Shown in pieces: positions 33,789 through 39,680 of a DNA stretch of 39,680 nucleotides. Source of the stretch: Bacteroidota bacterium (GTDB lineage Bacteria; Bacteroidota; Bacteroidia; Bacteroidales; UBA1556); assembly GCA_003648395.1 (NCBI GenBank), contig QMPB01000001.1, positions 1 through 39,680 on the forward strand. Direction: 5' to 3'. The notes beneath the pieces are model-generated. The model worked only from the letters and a program-made list of their open reading frames with translations. It did no database searches and had not been told where the DNA came from. Position 1 is the stretch's first letter, and every line of letters starts with the position of its first letter. A program made the translations under genes and the position numbers.

Positions 33789-34601
33789 ATGTGGATATTA
33801 CAATCAATTGAGTGGACGATTTCTCCGGAATTATTTAGCATAGGGTTTATACATATTAGGTATTATGGACTATTATTTGCTATTGGTTTTATGACAGGAT
33901 TTTATATTATTCAAAAATATTATAAAGATGCTGGACAAGACCCTCTAGAAGTTGATAATTTTCTTATATATACTATTTTAGGTGGAATAATTGGTGCTCG
34001 CTTGGGACATATGCTATTCTACGAGTTTGATTATTATATGGCCTATCCTTCTGAAATTCTGAAGGTTTGGCATGGTGGACTTGCTAGTCATGGTGGAGTT
34101 GCTGGTGTATTATTTTCTACATACTTATTTTCCAGGAAATACAAAAAACCTTATCTATGGATAACCGACAGACTTGCTATGCCTGCGGCTTTTATTGGTG
34201 GACTTATTAGACTTGGAAACCTTATGAATAGTGAGATATATGGTCCTGAAACAGATATGCCTTGGGGCTTTATATTTAGAATTAATGGCGAAGTGGTTGC
34301 CAAACACCCTACTCAACTATATGAGGCTTTTACTTATTTTGCAATAGCTATTTTTATATGGTTTGCTTATAAAAAAGAGAATGGAAAGATCCATTTTGGG
34401 AAACTTACTGGCTACTTTTTATCTCTAGTTTTTATTGCAAGATTTTTTATAGAATTCATAAAAAACAATCAAACAGCATTTGAAGAAAATATGCTATTAA
34501 ATGTAGGTCAACTACTTAGTATTCCAATTATTGCAGTTGGTATATACTTAATTATATCTTCTAAAAATAGACCTAATTCACTCAAAGATACTCATGAATA
34601 G
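33789..34601 (+). CDS. lgt: Prolipoprotein diacylglyceryl transferase Lgt
   Basis: Inner-membrane enzyme that attaches diacylglycerol to the lipobox Cys of prolipoproteins. 270 residues, about seven transmembrane helices. IRYYGLLFAIGFMTGFY (about 24-40) holds the conserved R-x-Y-G, GARLGHMLFYE follows, and HGGLASHGGVAG (about 96-107) is the essential H-G-G-L-x-x-H-G-G motif. RLGNLMNSEIYG (about 138-149) carries the Arg/Asn/Glu signature and HPTQLYEA the late motif. Several lipoprotein substrates are encoded in this window. Its last 8 bases overlap the response-regulator gene. Confidence 0.96.
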   Translation: MWILQSIEWTISPELFSIGFIHIRYYGLLFAIGFMTGFYIIQKYYKDAGQDPLEVDNFLIYTILGGIIGARLGHMLFYEFDYYMAYPSEILKVWHGGLASHGGVAGVLFSTYLFSRKYKKPYLWITDRLAMPAAFIGGLIRLGNLMNSEIYGPETDMPWGFIFRINGEVVAKHPTQLYEAFTYFAIAIFIWFAYKKENGKIHFGKLTGYFLSLVFIARFFIEFIKNNQTAFEENMLLNVGQLLSIPIIAVGIYLIISSKNRPNSLKDTHE

Positions 34602-34974
34602 TAATATAGCAAAATATAATAAGACTATAGTAATTGCTGATGATGATGAGCTAAACATTGAACTTATTAGGATTATCTTGAAAAATATTGATGCTAATAT
34701 AGTTACATTTGGAGACGGACAAGAAGTTATTGACTATATAATTACTAATAACAAAGCTAGTATCGTAATTTTGGATATTCAGATGCCTATTCTTGACGGC
34801 TTTGAAACATCATGCAAATTACATGAGATTGGTTATGAAGGTAAGATATTTGCAATTACAGCGCTAAATACAACTACCGAACTTGAGAAGTACAAAGAGT
34901 GCTATTTTGATGAAGTAATAGAGAAACCTATTAGAAGAGAAAACTTTCTTAAGCTGATAAATGAGGTAATTTAA
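34594..34974 (+). CDS. Single-domain response regulator (CheY-like receiver)
   Basis: 126 residues forming one receiver domain with no output domain. TIVIADDDE holds the acidic pocket (D16-D18), VILDIQMPILDGF the phospho-acceptor D61, FAITALN the switch Thr (T89), and VIEKPI the conserved Lys (K111). All key residues are present, so it should be phosphorylatable. Its ATG lies 8 bases before the end of lgt in another frame, so translation is likely coupled. No histidine kinase is in the window. Output must be through protein contact. Confidence 0.92.
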   Translation: MNSNIAKYNKTIVIADDDELNIELIRIILKNIDANIVTFGDGQEVIDYIITNNKASIVILDIQMPILDGFETSCKLHEIGYEGKIFAITALNTTTELEKYKECYFDEVIEKPIRRENFLKLINEVI

Positions 34975-34989
34975 AAAACCATTATAGAG

Positions 34990-36147
34990 CTATGGCTTTA
35001 GCAATAATGCTGTGAAAATACCTAAATAATTGCCTATAGCATAGCCCACAATTCCAATGGTAAGTCCACTGATAATCAATGATCTATTATTTAGAGCTCC
35101 AGCTATAACTGGCACAAATGGAGGCGAACATATCAGAGCTGTTGAAGTTATGATAGTAGTATCAGCATCTATTTTAAATATTTTGGAAAGTAATATATGC
35201 AGCAATAACGACAGAGTAATTGTAAAACTCACATAAAGAAAAATTGGAATTGCCTCCATAGAAAATTTCTCCATATCAGCCATAGAAGCTACCACAAGGC
35301 TAAAAACAAGAATTAAATACATACCCAATTCATATGTTTTGGGAGTACGTCGTAAAGTGGGAATAAAAGAAGATCCTATACCAATAGTGGTAATTGATAA
35401 TATAATTATCATTACCTGATATTCTTTTGCGAATAACATACTTAAGCCAAAAGAAATAGCAAATATCAATATAGAAACTAGCAACATTCCCATCGTAGGA
35501 ATAATATTATACGTTTTAAAGAAGTTAGTATAGTCTTCACTATTGGTAAAATCTACTCCAGGCTTAATAAAACTCGAATTATTTAAATAACCATAAGGAA
35601 GCCATTTCTTAAATATAACTTTACCAATAGTCATAAGGAATAACAGATATGCCCCAGAGTATATTAGATCAGAGGTATGCACCATTAGGTATTCATGCGA
35701 AGGTACATCAAGTGCTTCTTTAATTGATGCCAGATTTGGCGTTCCACCAGTATAAACTCCCACTAATAAACCGGCCATCTTCCAGGCGTCGTTAATAATG
35801 GGTTTAAATAAATAATAACCCAATAGTACAACAGTAATAATAGAAATGAGTCCCAATCCTAAAGAAATAAAGCTTTTTGGCGCCATACGTGTCCATGACG
35901 AAAAGTTTAAGCTAACCAACAACAAAGGCAAGGAAAGTAATATGGTGATATTTGTAAGGTTCTCCTGAATAGGTATGCTACTAGAATCTAAAATGCCAAT
36001 ATTTCCAAGAATTAAACCAATGATATAAACAACAACAACATTTCCAGCTTTTCGTATTAATAAAAAGTGACCAGCATAATGTATAACTAATGCAGGTACT
36101 ACTAAATAAAACACGATTAATAATATATCTTTTAAATGTATATCCAT
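34990..36147 (-). CDS. DUF819-family integral membrane protein
   Basis: 385 residues with about ten hydrophobic helices. GVYTGGTPNLASIKEALDVP (about 130-149) and TALICSPPFVPVIAGALNNR are the repeated, conserved loops of the DUF819 family, which looks like a transporter fold with inverted repeats. The substrate is unknown. It converges with the response regulator (15 bp between the stops). Upstream lie a -7 box and a 13-base palindrome that could be an operator. Confidence 0.85.
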   Translation of the reverse strand: MDIHLKDILLIVFYLVVPALVIHYAGHFLLIRKAGNVVVVYIIGLILGNIGILDSSSIPIQENLTNITILLSLPLLLVSLNFSSWTRMAPKSFISLGLGLISIITVVLLGYYLFKPIINDAWKMAGLLVGVYTGGTPNLASIKEALDVPSHEYLMVHTSDLIYSGAYLLFLMTIGKVIFKKWLPYGYLNNSSFIKPGVDFTNSEDYTNFFKTYNIIPTMGMLLVSILIFAISFGLSMLFAKEYQVMIIILSITTIGIGSSFIPTLRRTPKTYELGMYLILVFSLVVASMADMEKFSMEAIPIFLYVSFTITLSLLLHILLSKIFKIDADTTIITSTALICSPPFVPVIAGALNNRSLIISGLTIGIVGYAIGNYLGIFTALLLKP

Positions 36148-36159
36148 TGATTATTATAA

Positions 36160-36183
36160 TTCAAAGTTTGAACTTCAAATTTA
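36160..36183 (-). promoter_or_regulatory. -7 box and palindrome upstream of the DUF819 gene
   Basis: On the minus strand TAAATTTG (36183-36176) fits TAnnTTTG. Just downstream, around the expected transcription start, is the perfect palindrome TTCAAAGTTTGAA (36160-36172), a candidate repressor site. Confidence 0.45.
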
Positions 36184-36307
36184 ATAATATTTTAGACTAA
36201 TCTGAATTTAAGATTATATTTTTTTCATTTATTAATATTACATTTAATGAGTGATATAAGTATACTAGTATAAAGCATTTATGATGAGCAAATACTATTT
36301 TTTATTA

Positions 36308-36871
36308 TTAGTACTCATGCATATTGCTTGGTTTAATAAAATACTTTATAATAAACATGGAGGATAATTCCTCAATAACTTTTCGCAAAACATGGCCTAC
36401 CCTATGTTCATTGATCTTTGTATTCTCTAATTCTATATCCATAATAAACTGATTTTTAGGTTTTATTACTGATTTGTGGCTGGCCCTTACATCTTTATTC
36501 TTATATTTATATATATCTTCATTAATAGTATTAAGCAATCTATTGCGGACATTACTACTAATAACCGAATTAGCAGATTGATGAATATTACTACCCTTTA
36601 TTTTATATTTTCTTTCTTTTAATAAATCATCATTCTCAGCTTTCTTATTCCTTATAAATAATCCATAGATAATAGCTTTTAGAGAGAATATATACTTTAC
36701 TATTTGGTAAGTTCCAATTTCTATTTCATTAAACACTTTATTAATAGCAACATCCTCTGACGACTCATAATAAAGCTCACAACTTCCTTTATATTCCAAA
36801 CCTTCCACTTTAAAAATACTATTGCCTAACTCATAAAATCGATCCGATAAACTTAAAACTGCTACACCCAT
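36308..36871 (-). CDS. Hypothetical protein, divergent from the array-controlled gene
   Basis: 187 residues, no family recognised. There is no signal peptide. A moderately hydrophobic stretch at about 58-73 (YQIVKYIFSLKAIIYGLFIR) is followed by a basic, Lys/Asn-rich region (about 74-125) and an amphipathic helix near the end (VGHVLRKVIEELSSMFIIKY). It is read divergently from the 375-residue gene at 37160 and shares its upstream region, which is packed with CTTAA motifs. Both a -7 box and a -33 TTG are found ahead of it, which supports it being a real gene. Confidence 0.6.
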   Translation of the reverse strand: MGVAVLSLSDRFYELGNSIFKVEGLEYKGSCELYYESSEDVAINKVFNEIEIGTYQIVKYIFSLKAIIYGLFIRNKKAENDDLLKERKYKIKGSNIHQSANSVISSNVRNRLLNTINEDIYKYKNKDVRASHKSVIKPKNQFIMDIELENTKINEHRVGHVLRKVIEELSSMFIIKYFIKPSNMHEY

Positions 36872-36930
36872 AACTTAATTTACTTAATTTTTGTATTAAT
36901 ACCTAAAGAATTGCCAAGTCCAAAATAATG

Positions 36931-37089
36931 ACTTAACAGATGCAAAACTACAACCTAAAACATAGTAATATCAAGCTTTTTAAGCGGTTTCTTTCTACTT
37001 AATTAATATTTTAAGCAGCTTAATAAGTACTTAATATTACTTAAGCTACTTATCTTATACTTAATTTTTACTTAATAATAATTAAGTAA
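36931..37089. promoter_or_regulatory. ACTTAA-box array between divergent promoters
   Basis: ACTTAA occurs in the same orientation at 36931, 36997, 37029, 37039, 37059 and 37070, and inverted as TTAAGT at 37083. The steps between the last five direct copies are 32, 10, 20 and 11 bases, close to whole helical turns. TTACTTAAT (37068-37076) and ATTAAGTAA (37081-37089) form a perfect 9-bp inverted repeat with a 4-base spacer. Further CTTAA/TTAAG cores lie at 36980, 37011, 37019 and 37104. The array sits between the two promoters of the genes at 36308 and 37160. Confidence 0.7.
36943..36974 (-). promoter_or_regulatory. Promoter of the 187-residue hypothetical gene
   Basis: TAGTTTTG on the minus strand (36950-36943) with TTG at 36974-36972, 21 bases apart, matches the Bacteroidota -33/-7 layout. 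An ACTTAA copy (36931-36936) lies at the expected transcription start. Confidence 0.5.
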
Positions 37090-37093
37090 AAAC

Positions 37094-37124
37094 TTGCATT
37101 CAGTTAAGAAATGCTTTATATTTG
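37094..37124 (+). promoter_or_regulatory. Promoter of the 375-residue gene
   Basis: TTG at 37094-37096, 20 bases, then TATATTTG at 37117-37124: a complete Bacteroidota -33/-7 promoter. The leader to the ATG at 37160 is about 30 nt. The inverted TTAAGT pair ends just upstream of the -33 box. Confidence 0.62.
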
Positions 37125-37159
37125 CAAACTCGAATCACTGAATTTGAAGATTAAAGGCA

Positions 37160-38287
37160 ATGACTGCAACACTACAAAAAAATCATTTTGAAGTAATTGA
37201 TTTACTAGCACAAAGCATTAGCTTGGTGCCTGGATTTCAGCATGCGTATGCTTTTTATTACCACCCTATTGATAAAGAAATACAGGCTGCTTATGCTACC
37301 AATGATAGTATTAGCACCATAGATACAGGCTTTGATAAGTTATCGATTAACATTGCAAAACTTAGAAAATCAAAGCAAAAGATTGAATGGGTTGATAAAA
37401 ATGAGATTCCTTTTGACAAGAGAACTAAGAATCTAGAAATTCAGAAAGAAGTTTTTGATGAATTAAAACATCATATACTACTGTATAGAGTAAAGAATAC
37501 TTTTGATAATAGCTACGACTTACTATATGTTTTCTTTAAGGCTGACTCGTCAAATTTTGGAATTAAGAATTCCAATAATAATCTTTCTACTGATCAAAAG
37601 AGTATTATCTCTACGCTAATCACAAATTCTTTTAATATTTTTCTCAAACAACGAAAAGAAAATAATAAGGCTCAGGAGCTTTTGCGTCAAGATTTGGCAA
37701 GAGTGAATCAGTACCTTAAAAAATATAAAAGCAGTTCTGAAGTTAAGAAATACAAAAAAATAATTAAAAGCTACATCTACTCTACTTTTGATATTGAAAT
37801 AAACAAACTTAATCTTATTGGGAACTATTCCGAAGAGATTGATGAATTAATGAATTCATATACAGGAAATATAAATACCATTCAGAATAATGTAAAACAA
37901 TGTGTTGCAATGGCATATCGTATTCAGAATCCTATAATTGGTAGTATTATAAATATTGATGAAATTATTTACCAATCATTTTTTAGTACTATTGAAAATG
38001 AGTCTGTTACTTCTACAAATTATTCGTCCATTGATAGCCGAAAGCAAAAAGCTGTTCAATTCTTAAATAATCTGGAAAATGCTGCTCGTGTAGTTTTATC
38101 TAAAGGTGATAATATTACTGGTGTAAAAGTAGGTCAAGCAATGGAGGCGCCAATAACTGCTCCTGCAATTAGCGATTATATTAAAAAGTATCAAAAACCA
38201 ATAAAGCTCCTCTGTCAAGAAAATCCAGAGCAATGGCTAATTATTCAGAAATCATTTAATCCTTTGAAAAATATACTTTCTGCATAA
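37160..38287 (+). CDS. Unknown protein, GAF-like N-terminus, possible regulatory role
   Basis: 375 residues, no family firmly recognised. The N-terminal 150 (LLAQSISLVPGFQHAYAFYY through HHILLYRVKN and LLYVFFKAD) have the alternating strand/helix look of a GAF-type sensor domain. The middle (about 168-240) is helical, basic and probably coiled. The C-terminus (about 315-375) contains GDNITGVKVGQAMEAPITAP and AISDYIKKYQKPIKLLCQEN, two helical segments that could be a DNA-binding helix-turn-helix, but I cannot confirm this. There is no signal peptide and no membrane helix. The strong promoter and the phased motif array upstream suggest tight, possibly autogenous control. It ends 7 bp before the convergent sulfatase-like gene. 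Confidence 0.65.
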   Translation: MTATLQKNHFEVIDLLAQSISLVPGFQHAYAFYYHPIDKEIQAAYATNDSISTIDTGFDKLSINIAKLRKSKQKIEWVDKNEIPFDKRTKNLEIQKEVFDELKHHILLYRVKNTFDNSYDLLYVFFKADSSNFGIKNSNNNLSTDQKSIISTLITNSFNIFLKQRKENNKAQELLRQDLARVNQYLKKYKSSSEVKKYKKIIKSYIYSTFDIEINKLNLIGNYSEEIDELMNSYTGNINTIQNNVKQCVAMAYRIQNPIIGSIINIDEIIYQSFFSTIENESVTSTNYSSIDSRKQKAVQFLNNLENAARVVLSKGDNITGVKVGQAMEAPITAPAISDYIKKYQKPIKLLCQENPEQWLIIQKSFNPLKNILSA

Positions 38288-38294
38288 TTAGGCT

Positions 38295-39680
38295 TTACTC
38301 CTTATCTAATCTAGTCCAGTTATCAGCATCGAATACATTATCCTTAACTTTATACCAATAGCTATAAGAGAATTTTTTGCTTTTATCAATACTCTCTGCC
38401 CACCAAGCAATAAATGCTGGAAGCGTACGAGAAACTATGCTATCATTTGTAGGGTTTATCTCATCAAACATAATAGAATTAACATCAGCATTCGACATAA
38501 ATCTATTATCAATAAGCATATCTCCTTTTTCATTAAAATCTTTCACCAATAATAATGGATTTAGTGAAAGTAGATGTTCTTGGCTCACCTTTTCCTCATT
38601 AGTATTTATAAATGGAAAATTAACTTCTATCTCTCCATCATATCGATGCCAAGGCACTCCATGGTCCGAAACTATAATAATTTTAGTATTATCGTAAACA
38701 CCATTTTTTTTCATCCATTTAACCCAATGGGCAAAAGTTTCTATTGTCCATCTATTAGTAGTCAAAGGTGAAACATTAGTATGTAGCTCACCTGTATTAT
38801 CAACATAATTCCAAGGAAAATGAGTATTAAATGAATAAAGTAGTATTAAATTTGCTTGATCATTCTGAGTAGTTGAAATATGAGGTAATAAACGTAGAAA
38901 GTTATAGCTATTAGCCATCCAAGAATTCTCATGCATTTCTTGCTTAACAAAATATGATTTCAACCAACTACCTTCATTATAAACTAAAGATTTAAGAACC
39001 AAAGGAACACAATAAAGCAAAGCAGTTTCAATAATTAGTTCCGAATTATCTGATTTTACACTATTAATTCCTAGTTCATAATTATATGAATCCCACTCTT
39101 TATTCCATCTTGGCAATAATATATCATAACCTATTTCTTCAATATTAGTATATGGAAATTTATTCATTGTAACAGCAAAACCATTATTATGGGCTTTATC
39201 TATAAGAGATTTCATTGCTGTTGTCATTTTCTGACGAATAGTGTGTACAGTATCTTTATCCAATACATTTGGCACAAAATCAAAGCCTCCAATAAGAGCA
39301 GGCATTGTGGAGTTTGTTACTCTCGAAACTGACAGAGTATTTCTATACCACTTAAACCCTGTATATTCATTTACAATATTAGGATTATCTTCTATAATAG
39401 TTTCCATTGCTAGCCCTTGAAACATATCGGGCATAAGAAGAATAATATTCTTTTTTGTTTTAGAAAAATTAATAATTAATTCACCTTCTATAACTCTTTC
39501 AACTTGATTTTTGCTACTAAAAAATTTATCAGATGAGATACTTTTGACAATACTCTGAGTTGCAACTACTATATTTAGCACTATTAAGCTATAAACTATA
39601 TATGTAGATTTTTTTCGTTTTAATAACCAAACAAATATAAAGAACGAACTAAGTATTAACAAACTCTCTACAATAAAGTA
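38295..39680 (-). CDS. Membrane sulfatase-like (alkaline phosphatase superfamily) protein, N-terminus beyond window
   Basis: The frame is open to the right edge, so the start lies outside; a TTG at 39662 would give 455 residues but falls inside a hydrophobic segment that continues upstream (YFIVES before LLILSSFFIFVWLL), so it is not the real start. Two membrane helices are visible (SLLILSSFFIFVWLL; STYIVYSLIVLNIVVATQ), then an extracytoplasmic catalytic domain. NIILLMPDMFQG is the first metal-binding strand of the sulfatase fold, SRVTNSTMPALIGG holds a probable nucleophile Thr/Ser, and KIIIVSDHGVPWHRYDG is the SDHG metal site. The lack of the C/S-x-P-x-R formylglycine motif and the membrane anchor suggest a phosphoglycerol or phosphoethanolamine transferase-like enzyme rather than a sulfatase. 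Substrate unknown. Confidence 0.75.
   Translation of the reverse strand, partial: YFIVESLLILSSFFIFVWLLKRKKSTYIVYSLIVLNIVVATQSIVKSISSDKFFSSKNQVERVIEGELIINFSKTKKNIILLMPDMFQGLAMETIIEDNPNIVNEYTGFKWYRNTLSVSRVTNSTMPALIGGFDFVPNVLDKDTVHTIRQKMTTAMKSLIDKAHNNGFAVTMNKFPYTNIEEIGYDILLPRWNKEWDSYNYELGINSVKSDNSELIIETALLYCVPLVLKSLVYNEGSWLKSYFVKQEMHENSWMANSYNFLRLLPHISTTQNDQANLILLYSFNTHFPWNYVDNTGELHTNVSPLTTNRWTIETFAHWVKWMKKNGVYDNTKIIIVSDHGVPWHRYDGEIEVNFPFINTNEEKVSQEHLLSLNPLLLVKDFNEKGDMLIDNRFMSNADVNSIMFDEINPTNDSIVSRTLPAFIAWWAESIDKSKKFSYSYWYKVKDNVFDADNWTRLDKE

Noticed and set aside
34975..34989. CCAT...ATGG hairpin between the response regulator and DUF819 genes
   Set aside because: Four-base stem partly inside coding sequence; no support as terminator.
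39660..39662. TTG as the start of the sulfatase-like gene
   Set aside because: The frame stays open to the window edge with hydrophobic residues upstream, so the true start lies outside.
1..39680. Search by eye for tRNA/rRNA genes, CRISPR arrays, insertion sequences, prophage or plasmid functions
   Set aside because: No GC-rich cloverleaf-like islands, no regularly spaced direct repeats with unique spacers, no transposase or integrase translation and no terminal inverted repeats were seen.

Overview
The window is chromosomal DNA from a low-GC (roughly 30 % by eye) member of the Bacteroidota. Evidence for this is a PorQ-type type IX secretion system (T9SS) protein, many promoters of the Bacteroidota type (-7 box TAnnTTTG, sometimes with a TTG near -33), leaders without obvious Shine-Dalgarno sequences, and family choices typical of the phylum: OmpH-like lipoprotein, DUF349 protein, PD40/SPOR protein, BFN-UVR protein and DPP III. 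I see no tRNA, rRNA, CRISPR array, insertion sequence or prophage. Most of the window is housekeeping and cell-envelope sequence, with several less usual proteins and regulatory regions.

Layout. 1-1742: MarR regulator and a beta-oxidation hydroxyacyl-CoA dehydrogenase (cut by the window edge), with a twin-operator promoter. 2012-4337: a two-gene unit made of a 447-residue protein that appears to end in a FliG-C-like domain and an outer-membrane-barrel-like protein. 4558-5925: murein tripeptide ligase Mpl. 6198-7570: ECF sigma factor plus a membrane anti-sigma-like partner. 7656-9810: C26 amidohydrolase lipoprotein and a PlsC acyltransferase. 9814-10776: degenerate sulfatase-modifying-factor-like exported protein. 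10859-12087: SDR oxidoreductase and a convergent macro-domain hydrolase. 12220-14345: GT2 glycosyltransferase (TTG start) and MiaA. 14359-15306: exported MsrB-MsrA fusion. 15446-21940: a 2164-residue exported TPR / PD40 / coiled-coil / triple-SPOR protein. 22175-24332: FabI, a MORN-like lipoprotein and an OmpH/Skp-like lipoprotein. 24671-26950: DUF349 protein. 27019-30271: nucleotide-metabolism run BFN nuclease, nucleoside permease, ThyA, FolA. 30515-32437: dipeptidyl peptidase III followed by a heptanucleotide repeat array. 32587-33687: PorQ. 33789-34974: Lgt overlapping a single-domain response regulator. 34990-36147: DUF819 membrane protein. 36308-38287: two divergent unknown genes around a phased ACTTAA-box array. 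38295-39680: membrane sulfatase-like protein, cut by the edge.

The genes fit together mainly as envelope biogenesis: peptidoglycan recycling and binding (Mpl, SPOR protein), lipoprotein maturation (Lgt, with several lipoprotein substrates in the window), phospholipid and fatty-acid synthesis (PlsC, FabI), outer-membrane protein handling (OmpH-like) and T9SS (PorQ). A one-carbon/pyrimidine unit sits in the middle. The most notable observations are the helically phased ACTTAA array between divergent promoters at 36931-37089, the FliG-C-like domain in a region without flagellar genes, and the giant TPR-PD40-SPOR protein, whose architecture recalls the T9SS peptidoglycan-binding protein PorE.
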